The notes: a model not told the origin generated them from the letters alone. A DNA stretch of 64,000 bases from Pyropia yezoensis (GCA_009829735.1 CM020619.1:21285366-21349365), one strand, 5' to 3'; positions 55,043-64,000 are shown, counted from the first letter of the stretch. A program made the numbers and translations.

Positions 55043-55462
55043 ATGGTTAACGCTGCCAGTGCTTCGTTCTTGCTCAGTGAGCACAAGCCATCCAAATACG
55101 CGTCCAGCATTCAAGTACTCACGTTGGACGCCACGTGGCATGAAATGCATACCACGATCAATTACTACGTGTTCCGACGTTCTCAAAGACAGGGAACCAG
55201 GGCGGGTCCGTGTTATGAACATAACGACACCAGTGCGTGTTGGTCCTCCAGGTCGCTCTTTGCGGCCGCACTCGTTTTGTACAAAACACAACCACATGAA
55301 CCGTTTTTCATGAAACCGCCAAGAAATCCGTGCCGCATCATGCACCATCGTCATCGACTGCAAAAATGGGCACGATCGTCCGTATATTTTATGTCTGTCG
55401 ATTTCGTTCGCGAGATCAGTCCACGTGATTTGCCATCGAATAAACGGTCAAGCCGCCTGTGA
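55043..55462 (+). pseudogene. relic 2 of the unrecognised repeat-encoded protein
   Basis: 139-residue frame with SIQVLTLDATWHEM, TTINYYVFRRSQRQ and PCYEHNDTSACWSS, matching relic 1 (44868-45212) in pattern and spacing. The gene-like DNA is less GC-rich than its neighbours. No start or stop context to suggest activity. Confidence 0.45.
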
Positions 55463-55469
55463 ACCACAT

Positions 55470-55667
55470 TCATGTGATCGAGTGCCCGATTCGCTGTGTT
55501 GACAAGTCTTGGGGTTGGGGCCACTCGATCTGTGTCGCGTTATGTACATAACAGCACCCCCCCCCCCCCCCCCTGATCTTGATGGCTTCCTCCCCGGCAC
55601 ACTCGTCAGTGTAAGTCGCGGTACTTGTTACTGTTAAATACCCCCTGAAATGGTTGTGTAATGGCAT
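55470..55667 (-). pseudogene. relic 3 of the unrecognised repeat-encoded protein
   Basis: Short frame with TYTDECAGEEAIKI and CCYVHNATQIEWPQ, interrupted by a C run (a Gly run on this strand). The CYxHNxT core matches relics 1 and 2. It faces relic 2 head-on. Confidence 0.4.
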
Positions 55668-55726
55668 GAGCAGCTTTGTTTGTTGTTGATTTTTTTATAC
55701 CCCACAAATCGTTTGTCGGATGCGCT

Positions 55727-55890
55727 GGCGGGTCTTGTGAACAGGGCGCTGAGTGACACGTACAGTTGTGCGCGTCCCGTTCCTGTTCACTCCCGCCAAT
55801 CGCGCGGTGGCGGGTCTTGTGATCAGGGCGCTGAGTGTCACGTACAGTTGTGCGCGTCCCGTTCCTGCTCACTCCCACCAACCGTCGTCG
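55727..55890 (+). repeat. 82-bp tandem duplication
   Basis: Copies begin GGCGGGTCTTGTGA at 55727 and 55809 and share CGCTGAGTG(A/T)CACGTACAGT. They differ at a few bases only. Confidence 0.9.
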
Positions 55891-56056
55891 TCCTGCCGGA
55901 CAGTTCCCCCTCTACTCGACGGACGTCCCGCGCCTTTCCACACCGCCTTTTTCCGTCTGGCGATTTTTTCCAGCCGAAGAACAATCCTTCCCGGTTCCCT
56001 GTTGTCCTCGACGGCAACCTGAGGCCTCCGGGCGGTTCGGGGGCATATCGACGGCG

Positions 56057-56602
56057 ATGGACGCCAATGGTGGTGGCCATCATGACCACGAACGCGACCA
56101 CAGCACCGGTAGCTCTGGTTGCGGCCGTGTTGGTCACGACGATGGTCCATACGGCGGATGCACTCGTGTCGGTGTCAGCGGCGGTGGTGGCGGTGATGAC
56201 CGCAACGGGGGTGGATCTGGTAGTGGTACCGGCGAAGGACACCGCCACCGTCCGTCCTATGGCGGTGATCGCAACGGTGGCAGCGAGGACCGCGACGTCG
56301 CTCCACTTTTGTCGTTCCATGGAGCTGGCCACGCGGCCTCGACTGACACGATGTGCGTGCATCGAGAGTTTGGTCGCTCCGCCCACGACCATGCCTTTCC
56401 TGTGGTGGACGGCTCTCATCGCCTGTACACGCTGCGGCGTATGCTGGCGGGGGCGGGCAGTGCGCCAGCCCACGACCATGCCTTTCCTGTGGTGGACGGC
56501 TCTCATCGCCTGTACACCCTGCGGCGCATGCTGGCGGGGGCGGACAGTGCGCCCGCCCACGACCATGCTTTTCCTGTGGTGGACGGCTCTCATCGCCCTT
56601 AG
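56057..56602 (+). CDS. His/Gly-rich protein with 29-residue tandem repeats
   Basis: 181 residues from MDANGGGHHDHERDHSTGSS. The first ~85 residues are Gly/Asp/His-rich with GDRNGG-like motifs. Then MCVHREFGRS leads into 2.6 copies of a 29-residue (87-bp) unit, AHDHAFPVVDGSHRLYTLRR plus MLAGA(G/D)SAP, starting at 56381, 56468 and 56555. The third copy ends early at a TAG. An alternative plus frame is also open. Among five base differences between copies four are silent in this frame and most change residues in the other, so this frame is preferred. No family or function recognised. Confidence 0.55.
   Translation: MDANGGGHHDHERDHSTGSSGCGRVGHDDGPYGGCTRVGVSGGGGGDDRNGGGSGSGTGEGHRHRPSYGGDRNGGSEDRDVAPLLSFHGAGHAASTDTMCVHREFGRSAHDHAFPVVDGSHRLYTLRRMLAGAGSAPAHDHAFPVVDGSHRLYTLRRMLAGADSAPAHDHAFPVVDGSHRP
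56381..56602 (+). repeat. 87-bp tandem repeat
   Basis: Period 87 bp (56381, 56468, 56555), starting GCCCACGACCATGC. The third copy is disrupted by a local duplication of GCTCTCATCGCC. Confidence 0.93.
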
Positions 56603-56957
56603 CTCTCATCGCCTTAACACACTGCAGAGGCTGGTCGCTGGTACAGCGTTTCGGTTGTGGTAGGGGCCCCCAAATCCCATTCGATTCTACTCTGGTACGA
56701 TGGGTTTTCTATACATTGACAACCCGACGCGCCCGTTTGGGCGATGGCGACTGCCCTGTACGCGCTGTACAACTCGGACCGGGCGTCTTTGTTTGATTCA
56801 TCTCTGCCACCCCTTGCCGTCAACTTAACTTTGCTTCCCCACCACGACTCTGCTCCGGCCGGAGGGCCTTCCCGGGTCGTGTAGGCAACAACGGCCAAGA
56901 CAGTCACTGAGGCAACTTGAGGAATGCGGGCTGGGATGGAGGGGGGAGGGGGACAGC

Positions 56958-56988
<31 letters not shown>

Positions 56989-56999
56989 GCGGGCACATT
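56603..56999. other. no gene recognised, G30 run
   Basis: 56960-56989 is a 30-base G run. No gene motifs. Confidence 0.5.
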
Positions 57000-58570
57000 G
57001 GCACGTGGAAACCCCAAGCACTGTGCCCCCCGCCTGACTGCAGCAGCCGCAGCCTCCGCCGGTACCAGCGGCCCCCCATCGGTAGCAGTCTTTCCACACG
57101 CGTACCAACAGCCCCCCTCCCCCCCCCCCCCCCGCTCCCCGGCTGCAGCAGCGGGAGGAGCCGTCTCGCCCTCAGTAGCAACGGCCCACCACCGGAAGCA
57201 GCTATCCACCACCGGTGGCACCCACCGACCCCCCTCCCCCGCCAGTGTTAGCCACCGCCCCCCCCCCGACAGCAGCAGCCGCCGCGCCGGCCACAGCAGA
57301 CGCCCCTCTATGCCGGTACCAGCCGCACCCACGCCGGTAGCAGCCGCTCTTTCCCGGCTACATCAGCCGCTTCCCGCCGCAACCACCGGCCATCCTGGCC
57401 AGCAACCCTTACCGACCATCCGCACCGGTTACCGCCGCATGAAACCTCAGGTCGCCATCGCCACCGCTGACCATCGCCGTCAGCCACCCCCGCCGGCCAC
57501 AGCCTCCTGTCCCCGCCGCCGGCAGCCACCCCACGCCACTGCCGCCAGCCACCCCACGCCACTGCCGCCATCCACCACCGCTGGCCAACCACGCCAGCCA
57601 TCCCGGAGGCCACTGCCGCATGCAAAAGCCGTCGAGCGCCGCCGCCGGCCACCCCCACCGGCCACCCCAGCAGGCCACCGCCTCCGCAGCCGCCGCAGGC
57701 CACCACCGCAGGCAATCTCCACCGGCTACCCATGTCGGCCACCCTCACCTGCCCCCGCCGCAAGGCACACCCGCCGGCGATTGCCGCAGGCTGCTGCTGC
57801 CCGCCATCTTCTCGCACCACTCCTCCCGGTTGCACCTGGGGTGCGGTGCGGCAGCTCGCCTCTGCCGCCTACGTGCACGACGCGTGCAGGGACTGGCACA
57901 CTCTGGGCTCTTAGCTGGCTCTATAATGGCTCCTCGTGTGGTCGAACCTTTAAAACGCCCCCCCCCCCCCCCCCCCCCCCCCCCGTTACTAGGCATTTAA
58001 CAATGAACCTGGCACCGAGAGTTGTTATATGCAGACTCCTTTTGCACGGCGGAAGTAAACGGATAAAGTGATGGGGAGAGGGGTGGCCCATCTGAAAGAG
58101 CTTCTTAGTTGCTCTTGCTAACATCCTCAAGCCCCAGACCGCCGCTACCCACCGCCACAGGCCACCCCGCATTGACCGCTGCCGCCAGGCGTCACAGTTG
58201 GCCCCTGTCGCAGGGCACGAAGGCGGCCCCCTGCAGCGGCCCACCACCGCAGTGCACCACCGCCGGCCCCTGCAGCCGGCCACCGTAGTGTACAATCGCC
58301 ACAGGCCACCTCCACCGGCACCCCCCCCCCCCCCCCCCCCGCCGACCCGCCCCGCCGCTCGCCACGGCGGCGGCCGGCCACTGCCGCACGCCGCCCCATT
58401 CGGCCGCCACCGCACGCCACTCCTGCAGGCCGCCCCCGCGGGCAATCGCCGCGGGCAGGCCCCTCCGGCCGTCCCCGCCGGTAATTGCCGCAGGCAATCG
58501 CCACAGGTAAGCCCCTCTGGCTGTCCTCGCCGGCCATCCCCAGCGGCCGTCCCCGCCGGCCATACCCCGC
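57000..58570. repeat. degenerate GCCGGCCACC-type minisatellite
   Basis: Loosely periodic copies of CACCGGCCA and CGCCGCAGGC fill 57040-57800 and 58150-58570. They are separated by a C27 run (57958-57984) and about 160 bp of unique DNA. The open frames on both strands are a product of this repetition. Confidence 0.6.
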
Positions 58571-59338
58571 CTGAACGACGGCAAAGACCCACCTTTTCTT
58601 CCATCTTGTGGTACGCACCGTCGCTGTGCGTCTTGGCTTACCCTCATAAAAAAATGGTGGGAAGGCGACATCTATAGGCAATTAAAACGCCTCATAGACG
58701 AAGACAAAAATAAACAGTCGGCCCGCACGGGGGTGTGGAGGGGGGTTCAGGGGGCCACTTGACAAGTCGCGGAGTGGCGTTCCGGCTGAAAAACAGGCTT
58801 GGCAAGGATCCCGGCTGAAGGATCACTGCGCGGACGGCACACGCCGTGCCCCACAGCGCAATGGCCACATAGCATTCGGCGAGGGGATAGGGCGCAGTTT
58901 GGGAGTGTGACACCCCCTCTCTTGACTCAATCACGAATGTGGTCAAGCACGCCTTTCCACCCTGTGCTTGAGTGAGGTCGGTCCTGTCGGCCCAGCACAA
59001 GAAACACGGGACGTGCTTGGGCCTGGGCATGGCATCACAGGCTCCCAATCTATTGTATTGAGACCGGACCTGATCTGCCTCGTGCAAGGCGCCTCTCGGA
59101 TTATCAGGGAGGAGACGCGTGGGGCCTGTAGCCTCTTTGCCAGCACCACAGTACCGTTCCCCCGCGGGCGGCCCCCTTCCCAGGACGGATGCGCGTCGGC
59201 CTGTGTGGGCTCTCCGCCACTCTTCCCGCTCTCCCGCCCCCCCCCCCCCCCCCCCCCCCCCTCCCGCCCTCGTCACCCTCCACAAACTGTTTTTTTGCAC
59301 CCGCCTTGCCCGTCCCAAACCTCAGCCGGGCGTGGATC
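58571..59338. other. 5' flank of the RING-like gene; unassigned ORF on the minus strand
   Basis: A minus frame 58692-59318 contains a complex stretch (MPRPKHVPCFLCWADRTDL, ECYVAIALWGTACAVRAV). It lacks recognisable domains and overlaps the promoter region of the next gene. C25 run at 59237-59261. Confidence 0.3.
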
Positions 59339-60334
59339 ATGTCGGCTGACCGCAACTACCAGCCGCGCAGCTCGGATGACGACACGGGGGAGCGGCACGG
59401 GCGCCGGCCCCCCCGGCGGTCCTCTCGGTTGGCCGAGCGGGCTGGGCGCTCATCGGAGAGAGCGGAGGCGGATATCTCGCTCTTGACGTGTAGCGGAGCG
59501 GTCGGGTACTCGGCGGGGGTCCACGGGGGGGCTGCTGTCCCCCCGCCCATCATCGATTTGACCGATGACACGGCCACAGATCCTGTCGATGCCTCCCAGG
59601 GTGCAGCGGCCATGCCGGGGTCATCCACAGCGGCGACGGCGCCCGCCGGTACTCTGAGCGCCGCGCTCGACAACCTCAGCACGGCGGCGACGACGCCCCA
59701 TGGCTCGCGTGGCCAGGTTGTCTTTGTGATGGGATGTGTACCACAGGCGGGCTCTATCCCACAGGGGGGGTCCGCGGCGGGGGTGGTGGCGACTGCCCCC
59801 CCGTCTGGGCCGGTGGCCAACGCCCCTGTGGCGCACGGGCCGTGGCCGGCACTGCCAGCGGGTCTGCGCGTGCCCGTGATGCACGTCGATGTCTCGCTTC
59901 CGGGCATGTCCCCGGTGCCTGATGTGGGTACGATGCGTGCGGTTTCTGTGGCGACTGCCCCCCCGTCTGGGCCGGTGGCCAACGCCCCTGTGGCGCGCAG
60001 GCCGTGGCCGGCACTGCCAGCGGGTCTGCGCGTGCCCGGGGGGGGCGCTGGCGGCGGGGCCGGTGGCATGTGCCCGGTGCCCGCATGGGCAATGTCCATG
60101 CTCCCGTCGTTCACACTGCAGGCTGCGGACGCGGCTGGTGCTGAGGACCCGTGCAGTATCTGTTTAGAAGAGTTTCAGGCTGGGGACAAGGTGCGCCGCC
60201 TGCCGTGTATGTGCGTGTTTCACAGCGGCGAGATTGAAGAGTGGTTGTCACACAAGGGCAGCTGCCCTGTGCATGTCATGCGGACCGTGGTTGATTACCT
60301 CGGCTCCTCTGAGCGCTTTACGGGGAGTGAGTAG
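59339..60334 (+). CDS. RING-like protein with altered zinc ligands
   Basis: 331 residues, single exon. The N-terminus is basic and acidic in turn (RRSSRLAERAGRSSERAEAD), then an IIDLTDDTATD motif like a SUMO-interacting sequence. A Pro/Ala/Val-rich region follows with a 54-residue direct repeat (VATAPPSGPVANAPVA...). The C-terminal ring starts at residue 272 with CSICLEEFQAGDKVRRLPC, as in RING-H2 E3 ubiquitin ligases. The rest reads MCVFHSGEIEEWL and SCPVH: ligand 4 is Cys, ligand 6 is Glu instead of Cys, and ligand 8 is His instead of Cys. The Leu/Trp hydrophobic contacts for an E2 are present (CLEEF, EWL). It may bind one or two zincs in an unusual way or be an inactive decoy. Confidence 0.75.
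   Translation: MSADRNYQPRSSDDDTGERHGRRPPRRSSRLAERAGRSSERAEADISLLTCSGAVGYSAGVHGGAAVPPPIIDLTDDTATDPVDASQGAAAMPGSSTAATAPAGTLSAALDNLSTAATTPHGSRGQVVFVMGCVPQAGSIPQGGSAAGVVATAPPSGPVANAPVAHGPWPALPAGLRVPVMHVDVSLPGMSPVPDVGTMRAVSVATAPPSGPVANAPVARRPWPALPAGLRVPGGGAGGGAGGMCPVPAWAMSMLPSFTLQAADAAGAEDPCSICLEEFQAGDKVRRLPCMCVFHSGEIEEWLSHKGSCPVHVMRTVVDYLGSSERFTGSE
59786..60038 (+). repeat. 91-bp block repeated at 162-bp spacing inside the RING-like gene
   Basis: 59786-59876 and 59948-60038 differ at two or three positions only. The 162-bp period keeps frame (54 codons), so this is a recent in-frame duplication. Confidence 0.92.
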
Positions 60335-62044
60335 CCGCTTGCATGACCTTGTGTCGCCGTCACCGGGCGGGTCGTGGAATGGGGCTGTGCAGGCGAAAGT
60401 ACTTGGCCTGCCCCTCCCAATCCATGGAGCACGTTGCATTGCACCGGCGGGGTGGAACAGGGGCGAAGGGTGGTCTGCTGGGGCGTGGGTGTCGGGCGGG
60501 CGTGCGAGGGGGGCGGCAGGTGTTGGGTCCCCAAGCGTAAATGTAGTGCGCGGGGGGCCCACACTTTACCCTTGAGTTGATTGGCGAGTGCAAGGCTGGC
60601 GAGGGCTATGACCGTGTCAGGGTGTACGCCCTGCCCACGTCACGCTGGTGGTGACTGTCGGGCGCGGGGAGAGGCCCGGTTTTGCACAGATGAACCACCG
60701 CAAAGAACTTGGCACTCGTGCACGCGCACACATTAAGCGTATCGCCGGGCAGTCTTGAACTCCCGCCCGGCCTGCGACCGCGCGCGTCGCCTCGCATTCC
60801 GCTCCCGCCAGACCGGGTGCGTGTGAACGCCCTTCTACTCGTTGCTGTACTACACGCTTGCCCCGCTACGGACCCCCCCCAGAAGGGGAAGCGCCGGCGA
60901 GACCCCATTTTTGTGAGAAGCATGAGGACAACCTTGTCGAGGGGTATGCGCAGAGTTTTTTTTTTTTTTTTTTTTTTCGCCAGCACATCCTCAAGGTGCA
61001 GGAAGACGCCGTAAATCGGGCTTGCGGGTTGCGGATGCGATTGCGAAGCCCCTCTCGCGGTACCGTCCGCCCCAGCTTTCTCTATTTTTTTGTGTACTTT
61101 CTGTTGACGTTTCGTCGGCCGACGCACGCACGCGCTGCATATATAGATACAACCATCATGTGAGGCATCATGCGCTGTGCTATTTATTTACAAAAGCATA
61201 CGACGCGGAGGGCGTACCTCTGTCTCCCGACCGTCCCCTGCATGTGCGCACCACAGCCGCTGTCAAAACGGACCGGCATTGTACTGTGGAAAAGGGAAAC
61301 CCGCTATGGAAGGGCTATGAACGCGCATTTCTCAGCTGGGGGTGCTGGACGATAAAGAGTGCTGGCTGGCTGATACTCGCCCAGTCATCGAGACCAGACC
61401 GCGTGCTGAGTTTTTATCGGTTAATGCTCGCGAAGTCGTCACCCGGAGCCTTCCCGCAAATGTGTGCCCCGCAAATTTTCGCGTAGGGGGGGGGGGGGCC
61501 TCCCCCGGGGGGGGGGGGGGGAGGCGGGGGGGGGGTGGGGTGGGGTTTGAATTGCGTTGGACACATGCACACGCGCGTGCGGGTGAGGGCGCGCGCAGGG
61601 GGTCAACGTGAAGAGGGGTCCAAGCGGGGGGGTAGCCTGCGGAGCGCAAAGGCCCGCTTGCATTTCTGCGTTCATGGTCCACAGCAATGCAGGACGCCAA
61701 TAATATCGCCAGGCAGTGCAAGGAGTGTTAACTGACCCACCACCTGGCGCGCACAGGCGAGCAGAGTGGAATTTATCGCGTCAAGAGGAAAACATGTCCT
61801 AAAACAACCTCTGTACGTACGGTCGTTTTTCCTCGACCATTTATTAATTTGCCGCTCTGATTTTGAAACGGGGTGCTGTGACGCGCACGCATTCGTGCAC
61901 CCCTGCACGCATTCGTGCACCCACGCACGCGCGCATGCATGCGCGCGGCGCCCGATGAACGGGCATGCACGCGCGCATGCGTGCACGCGCGGCCCCGTCC
62001 CCCCACCGCTCTCCCCGCCGCGCGCGCGCTCTGGGCGTCCAACC
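60335..62044. other. no gene recognised
   Basis: Contains a ~20-base T run (60957-60976), G runs (61487-61530) and an alternating GCATGCGCGC-type purine-pyrimidine stretch at 61885-61995 with TGCACGCATTCG repeats. ORFs are short and unconvincing. Confidence 0.4.
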
Positions 62045-62360
62045 CGCCACGCTTCCCTTTCCCGGTTGTGCCGCGTCCTCTCCCCCTCACCCTCTCCACG
62101 GTGTGCCGCGCCCCCTCCCTTCCCCCACCCTCCCTTTCCCGGTTGCGCCGCGCCCTCTCACCCTCACCCTCTCCACGGTGTGCCGCGCCCCCTCCCTTCC
62201 CCCACCCTCCCATTTCCGGTTGCGCCGCGCCGTCTCCCCCTCACCCTCTCCACGGTGTGCCGCGCCCCCTCCCTTCACCCCTCCTCCCTTTCCCGGTTCC
62301 GTCGCGCCCTCTATTCCGTTCCCTACCACCCTCTCCACGGTATGCCGCGCCCCGTCCCTC
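62045..62360 (+). repeat. 77-bp tandem repeat
   Basis: Four units marked by CACGGTGTGCCGCGCCCC at 62097, 62174, 62251 and (diverged) 62336. C/T-rich. Confidence 0.9.
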
Positions 62361-62395
62361 CCCCCACCCCTCCCCCCACCCCCCCGCTGCTGGTG

Positions 62396-63130
62396 GCGGC
62401 CAAGGCGGCGGGTTGTGTGGTGTTGGCGGCGGCCGGACCGGTGCGTTTGTTGGGGGGGGGGGGGGGGGGGGGGAGGAGGGGGCGTGACGAGGAGCGAAGG
62501 AGAATGTGGGAGGGGCGGGGTGGCGGATCGGCGGCCGGCCGGGGGGGAGCACGGGCGCGGCGGCTCTGTTGGGGGAGGGGGGCAGGTCGCGCCAGCACTG
62601 GCGGCGCGGTTTCTTTACACCGCGCCGCCGCCGCTGCTGGTGTGCTGCCCCCAAGCCGCGCCCCCACCCCACGGCCGCTGATTCTCTGCCGTGCCCTTTT
62701 CGCCCCTTCCCCCCCACCCCTCCCCCTCCCCCTCCCCCCGCAGGTCGTAGCGGCCAAGGCGGCGGGCTGTGTGGCGGTGGCGGCGGCGGGACCGGTGCGT
62801 TTGTTGTGGGGGGGGGGGGGGAGAGGAGGGGGCGTGAGGAGGAGGGGGGGAGAGTTTGGGAGGGGTGGAGTGGCGGATCGGCGGCCGGCCGGGGGGGAGC
62901 ACGGGCGCGGCGGCTCTGTCGGGGGAGGGGGGCAGGTCGCGCCAGCACCGGCGGCGCGGTTTTTCAAACCGCGCCGCCGCCGCTGCTGGTGTGCTGCCCC
63001 CAAGCCGCACCCCCACCCCACGGACGCTGATTCTCTGCCGTGCCCTTTTCGCCTCTTCCCCCCCACCCCCCTCCCCCACCCCCCCCCCCCCCCGCAGGTG
63101 GTAGCGGCCAAGGCGGCGGGTTGTGTGGTG
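62396..63130 (+). repeat. 354-bp tandem repeat, two copies plus a partial third
   Basis: Anchor GCGGCCAAGGCGGCGGG at 62396, 62750 and 63104. Each full unit has a G run, a GGATCGGCGGCCGGCCGGGG block, a short inverted motif flanking GCGGCGCGGTTT, and a C-run ending in CCGCAG. The two full units are highly alike. Confidence 0.93.
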
Positions 63131-63193
63131 TTGGCGGTCTGTGTGGTGCGCGTGGTGGCGAGGCCGACACCCCTTGGTGGCTCTATAGGACCG

Positions 63194-64000
63194 ATGGCAC
63201 CGAGAACGGCCGGTGGTGGTGCCCGTGGTGGTGGCCGTGGCGGTGGTGGCGGCGGTGGTGGTGGCGGTGCCCGGGGTGGTGCCCAAAGCGGTTCCTGTGG
63301 CGGTCCCCGTGGTGGCGGTAGCGATGGTGGACGTGGCGGTGCCCGCGGTGGTGGTAGTGGTGGTGGTTGCGGTGGTGGACGTGGCGGTATCTCTAGTGGT
63401 GGCAGCATCGGTCACGGATCCGATAATGGCGACCGAGGAGTCGCCCTGCGAAACGCTGATCGCGACGGACGTGGTGACGATGACGGCGGACGTCGGGATA
63501 GCCGCGTCACTGACCGACTTGGTCACGCTTTTCGCGACGCCGGCCGGCCTCGCACGACCTCCCGAGACACTACCGATCATGGTCGCGGTCACGCTCGAAG
63601 CACAGATCGCGGTGGACGTGGAGGCGATGACGGCGGACGTCGAGCTGATGGCGGTGGTGACCAGCCTCGCACGACTTCCCGTGACACCACTGATCGTGGT
63701 CGCAGTCAGGCTCGTAGCACCGATCGCGGTGGACGCGGAGGCGATGACGGCGGACGTCGGGCCGATGGCGGCGGACGTCGAGCTGATGGCGGGGCTGACC
63801 GACCTCGCACGACTTCCCGTGACGCTACTGATCGTGGTCGCGGTCACGCTCGAAGCACCGATCGTGGTGGACGCGGAGGCGATGACGGCGGACGTCGGGC
63901 TGATGGCGGCGGACGTCGAGCTGATGGCGGGGCTGACCGACCTCGCACGACTTCCCGTGACTCTACTGATCGTGGTCGCGGTCACGCTCGAAGCACCGAT
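63194..64000 (+). CDS. RGG/RDR-repeat protein (partial, runs off the window)
   Basis: Open from Met 63194 (MAPRTAGGGARGGGRGGGG) to the window end without a stop, at least 269 residues. Residues 1-70 form a Gly-Ala-Arg domain like those of fibrillarin-type and other RGG RNA-binding proteins. After a linker (DNGDRGVALRNADRDGRGDD) come repeats of 39-49 residues. Their typical 46-residue (138-bp) unit is GDDGGRRADGGGRRADGGAD, then RPRTTSRDxTDRGRGHARST and DRGGRG. Base differences between repeats (ACT/ACC, CGT/CGA/CGG, GCT/GCC, ACC/ACA) fall at third codon positions in this frame. That marks it as the coding frame, although the minus strand is open too. The frame is also open upstream to a CCGCAG at about 63097, a possible splice acceptor at the end of the 354-bp repeat. 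Confidence 0.68.
   Translation, partial: MAPRTAGGGARGGGRGGGGGGGGGGARGGAQSGSCGGPRGGGSDGGRGGARGGGSGGGCGGGRGGISSGGSIGHGSDNGDRGVALRNADRDGRGDDDGGRRDSRVTDRLGHAFRDAGRPRTTSRDTTDHGRGHARSTDRGGRGGDDGGRRADGGGDQPRTTSRDTTDRGRSQARSTDRGGRGGDDGGRRADGGGRRADGGADRPRTTSRDATDRGRGHARSTDRGGRGGDDGGRRADGGGRRADGGADRPRTTSRDSTDRGRGHARSTD
63479..64000 (+). repeat. 138-bp coding minisatellite
   Basis: Units begin GATGACGGCGGACGTCG at 63479, 63626, 63743 and 63881 (spacings 147, 117 and 138, all multiples of three). The array continues past the window edge. Confidence 0.9.

Noticed and set aside
45099..55552. GTTATGNNCATAAC palindrome occurring three times, first taken as a regulatory site
   Set aside because: The surrounding translations align, and the motif encodes the Tyr-Glu/Val-His-Asn core of a shared relic protein. 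The palindrome is probably a by-product of those codons.
56917..58071. 384-residue Pro/Arg/Ala-rich plus-strand ORF
   Set aside because: Begins at a G30 run and spans a degenerate minisatellite. No motif, and it is also open on the minus strand.
62615..63985. 456-residue Ser/Thr/Ala-rich ORF on the minus strand
   Set aside because: Differences between the repeats are silent in the opposite (plus) frame and change residues here, so it is a shadow of the RGG-repeat gene.
1..64000. CRISPR array, bacterial operons or phage module
   Set aside because: The tandem repeats are contiguous or degenerate without unique spacers, genes carry GT-AG introns, and all recognisable mobile elements are eukaryotic.

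Overview
The window is nuclear DNA from a GC-rich eukaryote. It has GT-AG introns, chromodomain Ty3/gypsy, tyrosine-recombinase, Tigger and Plavaka-type elements, many minisatellites, and more than ten G or C homopolymers of 20 bases or longer. There are no operons or ribosome binding sites. The base composition and the compact, intron-poor host genes would fit a red alga of the Porphyra/Pyropia kind. That is a guess from style; no gene here fixes the taxon.

Region 1 (1-14.8 kb) is a nest of decayed mobile elements. A fragment of a tyrosine-recombinase (DIRS/Ngaro-like) retroelement at 1.2-1.9 kb is cut by the left LTR of a 9.4-kb minus-strand chromovirus (1892-11332). That element has gag, protease, RT-RNase H, integrase and chromodomain, and an extra zinc-finger ORF upstream of gag. 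Its pol is broken by three in-frame stops and by a 921-bp solo LTR with a clear 5-bp target duplication. Next to it lies a Tigger/pogo transposase pseudogene whose 3' part is also present as an inverted copy, giving a 677-bp-arm hairpin.

Region 2 (14.8-24.9 kb) looks like one Plavaka-type DNA transposon. A four-exon transposase runs on the minus strand and an unrecognised second protein runs divergently on the plus strand. A perfect 40-bp inverted repeat lies between them, and candidate terminal repeats flank both. Each gene carries one in-frame TGA.

Region 3 (24.9-64 kb) is gene-poor host DNA. Best genes: a cysteine-rich single-pass membrane protein with one intron (25.7-26.7 kb), an SR-related protein (29.8-32.1 kb), a copine-like double-C2 protein (38.4-39.6 kb), an Ala-rich basic nuclear-type protein (40.7-41.6 kb), a predicted membrane protein (46.0-47.1 kb), two convergent paralogues of an unknown family (50.6 and 52.2-53.0 kb), a His/Gly-rich protein with 29-residue repeats (56.1 kb), a RING-like protein with an altered ring (59.3-60.3 kb) and an RGG/RDR-repeat protein running off the right edge (63.2 kb on). 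Between them are minisatellites of 27, 39, 68, 77, 82, 87, 138 and 354 bp, and three relics of a second unrecognised repeat-encoded protein.

The most useful observations are the complete splice model of the Plavaka transposase with its partner ORF, the long near-identical hairpin at 11.3-13.2 kb, a repeat module placed just upstream of two unrelated genes in the same relative orientation, and codon-position evidence that picks the coding strand in two tandem-repeat genes.
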